A stretch of 64,000 bases of DNA from Ignavibacteria bacterium (lineage in GTDB: Bacteria; Bacteroidota; Ignavibacteria; Kapaibacteriales; Kapaibacteriaceae). The notes under the pieces were generated by a model. The model ran no database searches, was not told the origin of the DNA, and saw only the letters and a list, made by a program, of their open reading frames with translations. The stretch is from the NCBI GenBank assembly GCA_016191145.1, contig JACPPD010000010.1, positions 186,001-250,000 of the forward strand, read 5' to 3'. A program made the position numbers and the translations under genes. Shown here in pieces: positions 51,869-60,605 of the stretch (positions within the stretch are counted from its first letter, which is position 1; each line of letters starts with the position of its first letter).

Positions 51869-53179
51869 ATGAGTTCAGATTATGATCGGCTTGTGAGCGA
51901 CCTTGCTCCGCAAAAATTCGGATGGAAGGGAAGCGTGTGGGTATCCTTTTTGATTCTGATAATCCTGATAGGGGCGTACTGTTATATACAGCAGGTTCGC
52001 CAGGGATTGGTAGTGACGGACATGAGAGATTATGCCCTCTGGGGTATCTACATTTCTAACTTCGTGTTCTTTGTGGCAGTGAGCCTGGTGGGTTCGTTGA
52101 TAACTGCTATCCTAAGATTATCGGACGTAAAATGGAATACACCACTTACCCGTATATCAGAGATCATTGCCGTTGCAGCCGTAATGATGGCGGGAGTAAC
52201 CATCGTTATCGATATGGGTCGACCAGACAGGGTATTAAACCTGTTTATCCATGGTAGACTTCAATCTCCGATTATCTGGGACCTGCTTGTTGTTAATACC
52301 TATCTGGTAATCAGCCTTTTGTTGTTATACTATCCGCTGTTGCCCGATCTGAAGATACTTAGTAAATATTTTCAGAAAAAAGCAAAGTTAAGCAAGTGGT
52401 ACGACAGGTTTTCGCTGAACTGGACGGGTAACGCAAAGCAGCATAAAATTTATTCCAATGCAACTACGACGCTTTCGATTTTAATTATCCCTGTGGCCTT
52501 TGCCATTCACACAGTTACTGCCTGGTTGTTCGAGACAACGTACAGGCCAGGCTGGGATAGCACAAACTTTGGACCCTACTTCATTGCTGGCGCCTTTGTA
52601 GCGGGAACGGGCGCTGTGATTGCCGTTATGTATGTGCTTAGCAAGGTATACCACTTGGAAAAATATATCACGGCGGATCATTTTGATAAAATGGCGAAAA
52701 TTCTCGTGATGCTTTGTCTGGTGTACCTGTACTTTAACATCAACGAGTACTTGATGCCAACATATAAATCCACTGAGGAAGAGGCTGGGCATTTACGCTC
52801 TTTATACACCGGTGAATATTCGTGGTTGTTTTGGACTGTAATTTTCGGAGGCCTCATATTGCCGGTAATCGTCTTACTGTTTCGGAAGGGTCGTAAGCCA
52901 TTACCATTGTTTATTGTTTCGTTGGCAGTTGTTCTTGGCGCCTGGTGGAAACGCTACATCATTGTGGTACCAACTCTTAGTCACCCGTTTCTACCAATAC
53001 AGGGAGTGCCAGAATCCTGGCGGCACTATTCGCCCACGCTGATGGAGTGGATGATTACGCTTGCAACCTTGGCAGCCGCACTGCTCATCATAACATTATT
53101 GGTGAGGTTTCTTCCAGTTATCCCAATACACGAAACCGCGGAAGAACGGAAATTGATTGAACCATCATCAAATAATTGA
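51869..53179 (+). CDS. NrfD/PsrC-family quinone-interacting membrane subunit
   Basis: 436 residues with about ten hydrophobic segments. NrfD-type hallmarks are GIYISNFVFFVAVSLVGSLI near the N-terminus, IDMGRPDRVLNLFIHGRLQS (the conserved D-x-GRP loop) and SPIIWDLLVVNTYLVISL. These subunits exchange electrons between quinone and the partner Fe-S protein, encoded directly upstream. The size and sequence resemble the NrfD-like subunits of alternative complex III and of DMSO-reductase-type enzymes. The stop is followed 2 bp later by the next gene's ATG. Confidence 0.92.
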   Translation: MSSDYDRLVSDLAPQKFGWKGSVWVSFLILIILIGAYCYIQQVRQGLVVTDMRDYALWGIYISNFVFFVAVSLVGSLITAILRLSDVKWNTPLTRISEIIAVAAVMMAGVTIVIDMGRPDRVLNLFIHGRLQSPIIWDLLVVNTYLVISLLLLYYPLLPDLKILSKYFQKKAKLSKWYDRFSLNWTGNAKQHKIYSNATTTLSILIIPVAFAIHTVTAWLFETTYRPGWDSTNFGPYFIAGAFVAGTGAVIAVMYVLSKVYHLEKYITADHFDKMAKILVMLCLVYLYFNINEYLMPTYKSTEEEAGHLRSLYTGEYSWLFWTVIFGGLILPVIVLLFRKGRKPLPLFIVSLAVVLGAWWKRYIIVVPTLSHPFLPIQGVPESWRHYSPTLMEWMITLATLAAALLIITLLVRFLPVIPIHETAEERKLIEPSSNN

Positions 53180-53181
53180 TT

Positions 53182-54021
53182 ATGAGAACCAGTATCATGC
53201 TGCTGACGTTGCTTGTGTTCAATGCAGCGTTTGCCCAAGACTCAAAACAAAAAGTGAGGATATCAGCGCAGTATACTAAGGTAATGCCCAAAGAATCGTT
53301 TATTAGCATTTCGGTGAAGTACAAAGCGAAGGACGGTTTTGAGCCTGCAGCGAATTTGGAAATTAATGTTTACACGTCGGTGTCGGAAGATTCCCTGGTA
53401 TTTGTTGGGAAAACTTCAACAGGCTCGGATGGTAAAGCAAGGTTCCCGATCACCTTGGGAGCTGTGAATGCGAAAGATACTTCCAAAGTGTTTACCTATG
53501 TTATAAAAGTTGAGAATAATAGCAAGTTTGATGACAACGAAACTTCCGTCAGATTTTCGGTTGCAAACCTCACTGCGGAACTAGAAACGGTCGACGGAGT
53601 TTCGCAAGTCACTGCTGTGCTCTCCGATGCTTCCGGGAATCCTTTACCAGACCAAACATTAACAGTCGGTCTTAAACGGATGTATGGCCTACTACAAGTG
53701 GGAGAGGAAAGCTACAAGACCAACGAAAGCGGATCGGTGACTGTTCCACTCCCAGACTCGATGCCGGGAATTGATGGGAAGCTGACGTTTGAAGTTGCGT
53801 TGAATGAAAGCGATACCTACGGTAATGTAAAAGCGCTAGTGAACTCCACCAATGGTATTCCCGTTAAAGACCAGTCTTCGTTTGACCAGCGCACTATGTG
53901 GTCACCGCCGTTAAAAGCACCACTGTACTTGTTGGTATTTCCCAATCTGATCATATTGGGCGTCTGGATTCCACTGCTTATTTTAATATTTAATCTTTTC
54001 CGAATTTCAAGGTCAGGTTGA
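53182..54021 (+). CDS. exported protein with C-terminal membrane anchor
   Basis: About 279 residues; start at ATG 53182 (MRTSIMLLTLLVFNAAFAQ, signal peptide). The body is two beta-sandwich-like halves (VRISAQYTKVMPKESFISIS; VSQVTAVLSDASGNPLPDQT), the second resembling an Ig-like/carboxypeptidase-regulatory-type repeat. It ends with a single membrane segment LYLLVFPNLIILGVWIPLLI and a short basic tail. It faces the periplasm and lies between the NrfD gene and the second cytochrome. Not a recognised family; likely a structural or assembly subunit of the respiratory complex. Confidence 0.7.
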   Translation: MRTSIMLLTLLVFNAAFAQDSKQKVRISAQYTKVMPKESFISISVKYKAKDGFEPAANLEINVYTSVSEDSLVFVGKTSTGSDGKARFPITLGAVNAKDTSKVFTYVIKVENNSKFDDNETSVRFSVANLTAELETVDGVSQVTAVLSDASGNPLPDQTLTVGLKRMYGLLQVGEESYKTNESGSVTVPLPDSMPGIDGKLTFEVALNESDTYGNVKALVNSTNGIPVKDQSSFDQRTMWSPPLKAPLYLLVFPNLIILGVWIPLLILIFNLFRISRSG

Positions 54022-54040
54022 TCACCAATTTTCACATGCT

Positions 54041-54448
54041 ATGAAAACATCAAAAATTCTTCTGCTGACGTTGTTAGCAATTGGTCTTTCTGTATTCGCG
54101 CTGTCGCAGCCAAGTAAGTGGGTAGTGCCCGAAGCAGCAAAGAGCGTCAAGAACCCGACGGATAAGACTAATCAGGAAAATTCCGATGTGGGAAAAAGTC
54201 TCTACACAAAATTTTGCAAATCCTGCCATGGCAAGGAAGGATTTGGAGATGGACCCAAGGCAAAAGAATTGGACGGGAAGGATAATATGGGGGACTTCTC
54301 AAGCGATGAATTCCAGAAGCAAACCGACGGCACCTTGTTTTATAAAATTACCAAGGGCAAGGACGATATGCCTGCATTCAATAAAAAAATTAAGGACGAT
54401 GAAGATCGATGGCTGATCGTCAACTATCTGAGAACATTAAAGCAGTAG
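54041..54448 (+). CDS. class I c-type cytochrome
   Basis: 135 residues with a signal peptide (TLLAIGLSVFALSQPS). One haem-binding site FCKSCHGKEGFGDGPKA, a Met axial ligand in KDDMPAFNKKI and the terminal helix DRWLIVNYLRTLKQ define a soluble mono-haem cytochrome c of the cbb3/CytC6 type. It closes the operon and is the natural diffusible electron partner of the Fe-S/NrfD complex, linking it to a terminal oxidase. Confidence 0.92.
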   Translation: MKTSKILLLTLLAIGLSVFALSQPSKWVVPEAAKSVKNPTDKTNQENSDVGKSLYTKFCKSCHGKEGFGDGPKAKELDGKDNMGDFSSDEFQKQTDGTLFYKITKGKDDMPAFNKKIKDDEDRWLIVNYLRTLKQ

Positions 54449-54466
54449 AATACGCACGCAGAAAAA

Positions 54467-54730
54467 ATGGAATTGTCCCGTGCTGAAATGGCCGATAAGT
54501 TTATCGAATTGGCTAACGAATTTTCTACAGTGGAATCGAAGGAACGCGTCAGCGCAGCAATAATGTTTGCTGCGGCGCGATACAACGCATTCGAGGCTTC
54601 GACAAAATCCGACAACCTGCCGAGAGACAAGGATGATGCGCTGCGTTGGTACAGTGCTGAATACAGACGAATGTTGGAATCGAATATCGACGATTTAGTT
54701 CAGACGTTTTATTCGTCGAGCCAAGAGTAA
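54467..54730 (+). CDS. DUF3144 family protein
   Basis: 87 residues, cytoplasmic, helical. FIELANEFSTVESKERVSAA, IMFAAARYNAFEA and YSAEYRRMLESNIDDLV match the small DUF3144 family of unknown function. It starts 18 bp after the cytochrome stop and could be the last gene of that operon, though its content gives no link to electron transfer. Confidence 0.75.
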   Translation: MELSRAEMADKFIELANEFSTVESKERVSAAIMFAAARYNAFEASTKSDNLPRDKDDALRWYSAEYRRMLESNIDDLVQTFYSSSQE

Positions 54731-54797
54731 TCGTCTTCAGCCAAATACAAGTTCAGCTACACTCGGAGTAGAGTAAACATTCAATTTGAATGTGTGG

Positions 54798-54872
54798 TCG
54801 GGGTGGCAGGATTCGAACCTGCGACCTTCTGCTCCCAAAGCAGACGCGCTAACCGGGCTGCGCTACACCCCG
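54798..54872 (-). tRNA. tRNA-Pro (anticodon TGG)
   Basis: Minus-strand cloverleaf: acceptor CGGGGTG/CACCCCG, anticodon stem TCTGC/GCAGA with loop TTTGGGA (anticodon TGG), T arm with GGTTCGAATCC. The discriminator base is A and the CCA end is encoded (54795-54797), unlike the two tRNAs near 15.7 kb. Confidence 0.95.
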
Positions 54873-55035
54873 AAACTACAAAGTTCGGCAACTTCGCCGT
54901 ACCCACCAACATGCATTAACGAAACCAATGGTTCTGTTGACATGTTTTTCTGAAATTACGTATTGCGCCTTCGCTCAACTGAACGGTATATTGCAACGTT
55001 ACCTTATGGTAACACGCCCGCGATTGGACTGACCT

Positions 55036-55100
55036 CCTTTCGTTGTGGTGGTGAAAGGTGAGAAGGGGAGTGCCCCTAGACGAGTGGTGACGTCTAGGGG
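55036..55100. repeat. pair of stem-loops upstream of the amidohydrolase gene
   Basis: CCTTTC/GAAAGG (55036-55041 with 55053-55058) and a perfect 10-bp stem CCCCTAGACG/CGTCTAGGGG (55073-55082 with 55091-55100, 8-nt loop) lie in tandem in the 418-bp gap that also holds tRNA-Pro. No T-tract follows, so they are not clear terminators. They may structure the 5' leader of the gene that starts 49 bp later. The rest of the gap shows nothing recognisable. Confidence 0.55.
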
Positions 55101-55148
55101 TATCTCACATATAGCCCGCTCTGCGCCTTCCTGCATAGATTTGTACGC

Positions 55149-56447
55149 ATGAATCGCCCCCTACCAACCATTCTGCTTCTTGCCTTACTCTCTGTTCTCT
55201 CTGCAAGAAGCAACGATGAAATTCCCGGTCTTCCACAAAAACAACCTGTCGTTCTTCTCAACGGATCTGTCCATACGGGTACTGGCTTTGTTCTGAAGGG
55301 GGCTAGTATTGTTTTTGATAGCGGACGCATTGTTGCCGTGGGTACGCAACTCGTAACACCTAAGGGCGCTGTTGAAATCGATTGTCAGGGAAAGAATGTT
55401 TATCCTGGATTCATCGCGCCGAACACCACACTTGGACTTACCGAGATTGATGCTGTTCGCTCGACGCGCGATATGACGGAAGTGGGATCCGTTAATCCGA
55501 ATGCTCGTGCCGAAGCTGCATACAATCCGGATTCTGAAATCATTCCAACTGTCCGATCGCACGGAGTTCTGCTGGCACACGTAGTGCCGGATGGTGGACT
55601 CGTGAGCGGTACGTCGTCGGTAATGCGCCTTGATGGCTGGACGCGCGAAGACATTGCTGTAGTGCCGCGTGCAGGCATTGTTGTGACGTGGCCGGCAATG
55701 GATGTAGTAACAGCTCCCTGGGTAAAGAAGAGTGCCGAGGAACAGAAGAAGGAAATTGAATCCCAGATAGCGTTGCTCGATGATCTTTTTCGCGATGCAC
55801 GCGCATACTCGCTTGCAGCCCGTGCAGGGATAGATACTAACAAACGTGATATTCGAATGGAAGCCATGCGCATGGTTTTTGAATCCGAGATGCGCGTCTT
55901 TGTCGAAGCTCAATCGCAGCGTCAAATTGAAAGCGCTCTGGATTTCGCCGAAAAATATCAGTTGAAATTGGTGATTGTAGGGGGCTATGATGCGCGATAC
56001 GTTACAGACAGACTCAAAAAACAACATGTGCCGGTGATTGTGCAGCGCGTTCATGCACTACCCCGACGCGAAGATGAAGGGTACGATGCAACCTATACGC
56101 TTCCTGTAGAACTCGCCAAGGCAGGTGTAGAGTTCTGTTTGTCCGATGGCGGTGCATGGCAGCAGCGAAACCTCCCCAATCAGGCAGGATCGCTGATGGC
56201 ATTTGGAATGAAGGAAACCGATGCCGTAAAAGCCATCACACTTTCGGCAGCCAGGATTCTTGGCATCGACGACAGGTATGGTTCTATCGAAGTGGGAAAG
56301 AGTGCGACGCTGTTTGTATGCGACGGCGATGCTCTCGATGGAAAATCAAATGTTGTTACGCATGCATGGATTGATGGACGCTCAGTGGATCTTAACAATC
56401 GGCATAAAACATTGGCGAAGAAATATCGGACACGTCCGGCACGGTGA
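55149..56447 (+). CDS. exported amidohydrolase-like protein lacking the HxH metal motif
   Basis: 432 residues with a signal peptide (TILLLALLSVLSARSND). The framework is that of imidazolonepropionase-type amidohydrolases: an N-terminal sandwich (VVLLNGSVHTGTGFVLKGAS), GKNVYPGFIAPNTTLGLTEI, and the C-terminal GVEFCLSDGG and VKAITLSAARILGIDDRYGSI then EVGKSATLFV. In active enzymes the stretch after PGF(I) is DxHxH; here it reads APNTTLGL, so the first metal-binding His pair is missing. This variant is common in Bacteroidota. It may be a non-catalytic partner of the following S9-like hydrolase, to which it is coupled by a GTGA overlap. Confidence 0.8.
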   Translation: MNRPLPTILLLALLSVLSARSNDEIPGLPQKQPVVLLNGSVHTGTGFVLKGASIVFDSGRIVAVGTQLVTPKGAVEIDCQGKNVYPGFIAPNTTLGLTEIDAVRSTRDMTEVGSVNPNARAEAAYNPDSEIIPTVRSHGVLLAHVVPDGGLVSGTSSVMRLDGWTREDIAVVPRAGIVVTWPAMDVVTAPWVKKSAEEQKKEIESQIALLDDLFRDARAYSLAARAGIDTNKRDIRMEAMRMVFESEMRVFVEAQSQRQIESALDFAEKYQLKLVIVGGYDARYVTDRLKKQHVPVIVQRVHALPRREDEGYDATYTLPVELAKAGVEFCLSDGGAWQQRNLPNQAGSLMAFGMKETDAVKAITLSAARILGIDDRYGSIEVGKSATLFVCDGDALDGKSNVVTHAWIDGRSVDLNNRHKTLAKKYRTRPAR

Positions 56448-57343
56448 CTGACGGTACTCTTCTCGGTGTAGAAACCGTGCAGCTGCCATTGCGTGCGCTT
56501 TCAATGGCAAAGCGAGCGCTTACAGCACACGATTACCGAATGTTTGAAGCCGTATCGCTTCATCACATAACATACGCTAGTGCGGGCTACAGAATAAATG
56601 GGTGGCTTGCACTGCCCCCTTCAAACGAATCTGTCAGCCACTACCCGGCAATCATTTTTAATCGTGGCGGCGCCGGAGTGCGAAGTGCGCTTACCGATGA
56701 GAGCGCAATGTCCATCATTGGGTACTACGCGTCTTGGGGCTACGTATGCGTGGCGTCGAATTACCGAGGAATCGGTGGCAGTGAGGGCACGGAAGAGTGG
56801 GGCGGCGGCGATGTTGACGATGCGATGGCATGCATACCTCTGCTGGATTCGCTCGACTACGTAGACAAGGATCGGCTAGGAATGGTAGGGGGCAGTCGCG
56901 GGGGCATGATGGCGTTCATGATGCTAGCGCGTACCAATCGTTTTCGTGCAGCAATAACATTTGGGGCGCCAACAATGATCAATGCCATTTCACACTCGGC
57001 ATACATTAGAAAAACAATGGTGAAACATCTGCCGTCTAACTCTGTCGAGCAGCTTGAAGCAGAAAAACGCAGCGTTGTTGTTTGGGCTGATACACTATCC
57101 AGGACAACACCATTGTTGATTCTGCATGGAACTGGTGATAGGCGTGTACCGGCGGAGCACAGCATTACACTTGCTGCAGAATTACAGAGGCTGCATCATC
57201 CCTATAAACTAATTTTGTATGATAATGCCGATCACGTATTGGCGGGAAGAAGAGCTGAATCAAATGCAGATATCAGATGGTGGCTCGATCACTATGTTAT
57301 AGACAAATCACATTTACCGCGGACAGGACTCCATGGCGCATAG
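56444..57343 (+). CDS. alpha/beta hydrolase, prolyl oligopeptidase (S9)-like
   Basis: 299 residues, GTG start overlapping the previous stop by 4 bp. The catalytic triad is visible: nucleophile Ser in GMVGGSRGGMMAF, Asp in LILHGTGDRRVPAEHS and His in DNADHVLAG. The oxyanion region is PAIIFNRGGAGVRS. There is no N-terminal propeller and no signal peptide, so it is a stand-alone cytoplasmic catalytic domain. The substrate is probably a peptide or ester. Its end overlaps the start of the M1 peptidase by 11 bp, so the three genes form one unit that may degrade peptides. Confidence 0.85.
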   Translation: MTDGTLLGVETVQLPLRALSMAKRALTAHDYRMFEAVSLHHITYASAGYRINGWLALPPSNESVSHYPAIIFNRGGAGVRSALTDESAMSIIGYYASWGYVCVASNYRGIGGSEGTEEWGGGDVDDAMACIPLLDSLDYVDKDRLGMVGGSRGGMMAFMMLARTNRFRAAITFGAPTMINAISHSAYIRKTMVKHLPSNSVEQLEAEKRSVVVWADTLSRTTPLLILHGTGDRRVPAEHSITLAAELQRLHHPYKLILYDNADHVLAGRRAESNADIRWWLDHYVIDKSHLPRTGLHGA

Positions 57344-59420
57344 CATCACTCCGTACCGATTGTTTCTCGCTGCTTTTGTACAGCAGTTTTTCATCATAGC
57401 TTTTGTTTTGTCTTCGTCTATGTCGCTGCTGGCTCAGGAAGGCAAGCAATCTTTACTCGACCAATTAATCCTTGATGATGGCCTTCGTGAATACATGAAT
57501 CGGGCCGAGGCAAAGAATACGATGTTTTCGTTTCCTCAGGAAAATATTGATACCGTGATCGATGCTCTCAGCTATGATGTTACACTCGATTGGGTGGATG
57601 CTCTTAGACTGTCAAAGGCCCAACGTCAGCAGCGTAAATTCAACGGTCATGTTCGCGCAGTAGTACGCGTAGTCGCTCCAACGCCGTTTCTGCCCTTGTT
57701 TGCACGGAATTTAATTATTGACAGTGTGTTAGTAAACGGAATAATAGCCCAATGGGGGGCAGAAGAATCGTCGTTGAATATTTCATCGAGTTCAGGCTTT
57801 AGTACCGGCGACACCGTTACTATAGATCTTTACTATGCCAGCACAAGGGATGATCGCGGCTTTTACGTGTATGCAGGGAGCGATGTGGATGGCAAAGATG
57901 TTCTTCACCCGATAGCGTTTACGTTTTCGGAACCGGAGGACGCCAGATCGTGGTTCCCATGTAACGATGTCCCTTCAGACAAAGCGTTGTTCACTGTACA
58001 CGTAAGAGTTCCGAAAGGGATTACGGTTGTGTCGAATGGTGTTATGATTGATAGCACTGCCGACACCGATACAACCACAGTGCAATCGTGGCAGCATCCT
58101 CATCCCATGAGCACGTATCTCTTTACGGTTAACGCTTCGGTTTTCAGCCGTCTCGACCTCGAGTATGTGTCCGATAGAACCATTCCAATACTCAACTACC
58201 AGTGGCCCGAAGATTTGGATGGTCAGCCATTTAGTGCTGTAAAAGCGTTAGCAAGGATTCCGTTAATGTTCGAAGGTCTTGAGAAGTATCTCGGCGCATA
58301 TCCCTGGCCAACGTACGGGCATGTAACCGTAAGCCCGATAAACATTGGTGGCATGGAACACCAGACCATGTCTACCATCAACCGTCGATGGTTGTTAGGT
58401 GATTTAGATGTTGGCTATGTGCACGAGCTTAGCCATCAGTGGCTGGGTGATGCCATTACAGGTGCTATCTGGGGCGATATTTGGCTTGGCGAAGGCGGAG
58501 CCACATTCAGTGAGGCATTGTGGAGGGAGTATTTCGAAGGCCCACAAGGGTATACAAGTCAGCTCGATCGGCACAGGAACAAGTATATGGAAAGGGGGCT
58601 GCTGGAGCCGCCCGTGTATAACCCTTCCATGGATTCGCTGTTCAACGAAGCCACTACATATTCCAAGGCAGGGTGGATTTTTCACATGATGAGAAGAGTT
58701 GCCGGCGACTCTCTGTTCTTTCCGATGTTAAAAAAATGGATTTCACGGAATTATCATCAGCCAAGGCAGACAAATGATTTTCTCGCACATGTGCGCACAG
58801 AAATTCCCAATCCGCCGGTGCCATGGCAAGACTATTGGGTTACGTTTTTTAACCAGTGGCTAATACAGCGTGGACATCCGGTAATCGGAGTGGTGTTGGA
58901 CCCCGATCCAGTGCCCACAAATGGAGTATTCAGTGGTGTGTTGCGGATAGAACAGTATCAGAAGGGCGACAATATTCCAGATGCTTTTCTGTTCCCTCTC
59001 ACGATAAGTCTGCTGGCCGATTTTGCAGGTCGCGATACCGTGATCTATGTGGATCAGCGTCAGACAGTAATTCCAATTCAGGCAGACTTCGTTGTCAGCA
59101 GCATCGCAGTAGACCCCTACAAAAGCACCTTGATGCAAGTGATCAAACAATCGGTGACCTCTGTTAACGAAAGTTATCGTCTCGAGGGAATCGTCGTCCA
59201 ACCCGTTCCCATCAATCGAGGCGAACCGCTCACTATTAATTCGAACGAAGCGGAGGCAACTGTTATGGTCTATTCTGTGCAGGGCTCACTGCTGGGAACC
59301 TATCGGCTGGGCGCCGGTGCGAATAAGATCGACACTGCTTCTTGGCCACTGGGAGTGATAATCGTGTCGATGGAATCGCGTGGTAAGATCTTTGTTCGCA
59401 CAATTCCGGTAATCAACTAG
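57333..59420 (+). CDS. secreted M1-family aminopeptidase with T9SS-like tail
   Basis: 695 residues with a signal peptide ending SSMSLLAQEG. The zinc site is VHELSHQWLGDAITGAIWGD followed by WLGEGGATFSEALW, the HExxH-x18-E of the gluzincins. The exopeptidase motif usually written GxMEN is GGMEHQTMS here, an Asn-to-His change. The N-terminal domain (about 50-280) is the M1 saddle. The C-terminal 80 residues (VVQPVPINRGEPLTIN, MVYSVQGSLLGTYRLGAG) resemble a T9SS sorting domain. The role is removal of N-terminal residues from extracellular or surface peptides. It overlaps the upstream hydrolase gene by 11 bp. Confidence 0.88.
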   Translation: MAHSITPYRLFLAAFVQQFFIIAFVLSSSMSLLAQEGKQSLLDQLILDDGLREYMNRAEAKNTMFSFPQENIDTVIDALSYDVTLDWVDALRLSKAQRQQRKFNGHVRAVVRVVAPTPFLPLFARNLIIDSVLVNGIIAQWGAEESSLNISSSSGFSTGDTVTIDLYYASTRDDRGFYVYAGSDVDGKDVLHPIAFTFSEPEDARSWFPCNDVPSDKALFTVHVRVPKGITVVSNGVMIDSTADTDTTTVQSWQHPHPMSTYLFTVNASVFSRLDLEYVSDRTIPILNYQWPEDLDGQPFSAVKALARIPLMFEGLEKYLGAYPWPTYGHVTVSPINIGGMEHQTMSTINRRWLLGDLDVGYVHELSHQWLGDAITGAIWGDIWLGEGGATFSEALWREYFEGPQGYTSQLDRHRNKYMERGLLEPPVYNPSMDSLFNEATTYSKAGWIFHMMRRVAGDSLFFPMLKKWISRNYHQPRQTNDFLAHVRTEIPNPPVPWQDYWVTFFNQWLIQRGHPVIGVVLDPDPVPTNGVFSGVLRIEQYQKGDNIPDAFLFPLTISLLADFAGRDTVIYVDQRQTVIPIQADFVVSSIAVDPYKSTLMQVIKQSVTSVNESYRLEGIVVQPVPINRGEPLTINSNEAEATVMVYSVQGSLLGTYRLGAGANKIDTASWPLGVIIVSMESRGKIFVRTIPVIN

Positions 59421-59424
59421 ATAA

Positions 59425-60069
59425 ATGAACCACATCGATATTTCGGCATTGCGGCGCGAATACACACGCGAAGCGCTATCGGAACATTCGGTGCAGCGCG
59501 ATCCGATAGGACAGTTCGTATCATGGTACGACGAAGCAATCGGCGCTAAGGTAAACGAGCCAACAGCTATGGTGCTTGCTACCGCCGATAAACACAACAG
59601 ACCTTCTGCTCGAATCGTATTGCTGAAAGGAGTTAACGAATCAGGGTTCATCTTTTTCACAAACTATGCGAGTAGAAAAGGAATTGCGCTCGCAGATAAT
59701 CCCTATGCAGATTTGTTATTCTTTTGGCCGGAACTGGAACGACAGATTAGAATCTCCGGTCATGTTGTTAAAGTAAGTGAGCAAGATTCCGATGTGTACT
59801 TCGCCTCACGTCCGCGCGAAAGTCAGATTGGCGCCTGGGCTTCTCAGCAAAGCGCCGTGGTGCAGGACAGAGAAGAATTGGAAGCGCGTTACAACAGCTT
59901 AAGCGACGAGTTTAACAACAAAGACGTACCGCGTCCCGTTTCCTGGGGCGGCTATATCCTTCACCCTTTGGAACTGGAGTTTTGGCAGGGGAGAATTAAT
60001 CGGCTGCATGATAGAATCCGATATCGGAAAATTGAGCATTCGTGGATTATCGAGCGCTTGAATCCTTGA
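59425..60069 (+). CDS. pdxH: pyridoxamine 5'-phosphate oxidase
   Basis: FMN enzyme that makes pyridoxal 5'-phosphate from PNP/PMP. 214 residues. The family motifs are clear: RPSARIVLLKGVNESGFIFF then TNYASRKG (FMN binding), SRPRESQIGAWASQQS (here ASRPRESQ), and the C-terminal RLHDRIRYRK...WIIERLNP signature. It starts 4 bp after the M1 peptidase stop. The downstream acetyltransferase overlaps its end. Confidence 0.95.
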   Translation: MNHIDISALRREYTREALSEHSVQRDPIGQFVSWYDEAIGAKVNEPTAMVLATADKHNRPSARIVLLKGVNESGFIFFTNYASRKGIALADNPYADLLFFWPELERQIRISGHVVKVSEQDSDVYFASRPRESQIGAWASQQSAVVQDREELEARYNSLSDEFNNKDVPRPVSWGGYILHPLELEFWQGRINRLHDRIRYRKIEHSWIIERLNP

Positions 60070-60605
60070 TAAATGTACGTGATATTATTATCCGAACGTA
60101 TAACGATGCAGATCAAATTTCTGCATTAACAGAATTGCTACATCGTGCCTATAAAGAGCTTGCTGATATGGGGCTCCTATACCTGGCCTCATATCAGTCT
60201 GATTCAGTTACCCGAAGCAGGATTTCGGAAGGCATAACATTTCTGGCCCTCCACGCACAAGCAATTATTGGTACAATCACCCTGTATTCCCAAATCGGAG
60301 ACTGTGAATTTTATCAAAAGGAAGGGGTCTGGCATTTTGGTCAGTTCGGTGTAGATCCCAGCTACCGTCGACTCGGGATTGGAGGTAAATTGATTGGAAC
60401 AGTTGAGCAATATGCTGTGAAACACGGTGCAAGGGTTATCTCACTCGACACAGCTAAACCCGCATTGCATCTTATTAAACATTATAAAAAATATGGATAT
60501 TCAATTGTTGATGAAGTTCAGTGGAATGAAGCGAACTATAAAAGTGTAATCATGGCGAAATCGCTTTTATTATCGGATGACCGCATGGAGATAGCTCGAA
60601 GTTAG
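60066..60605 (+). CDS. GNAT-family N-acetyltransferase
   Basis: About 179 residues. The acetyl-CoA-binding motif A is seen as FGQFGVDPSYRRLGIGGKLI (Q/RxxGxG/A), preceded by a strand IIGTITLYSQIG. The frame is open from a GTG at 60042, but a TTG at 60066 overlaps the pdxH stop by 4 bp (TTGA) and puts the first strand DIIIRTYNDADQISALTELL at a normal distance; I prefer the latter. The acceptor substrate is unknown. Confidence 0.82.
   Translation: MINVRDIIIRTYNDADQISALTELLHRAYKELADMGLLYLASYQSDSVTRSRISEGITFLALHAQAIIGTITLYSQIGDCEFYQKEGVWHFGQFGVDPSYRRLGIGGKLIGTVEQYAVKHGARVISLDTAKPALHLIKHYKKYGYSIVDEVQWNEANYKSVIMAKSLLLSDDRMEIARS

Larger units (their letters stand above)
9399..56893. repeat. dispersed GTAGGGGGC 9-mer (11 copies)
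   Basis: Exact copies. Plus strand: 26047, 39355, 42312, 47434, 50365, 55977, 56885. Reverse complement: 9399, 33221, 38832, 55156 (left-end positions). Near-copies ATAGGGGGC are at 32898 and 62699 (plus) and 30878 (reverse). They occur both inside genes and between them, in no single reading frame. A random 9-mer would be expected about 0.5 times in 64 kb counting both strands. Confidence 0.7.
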
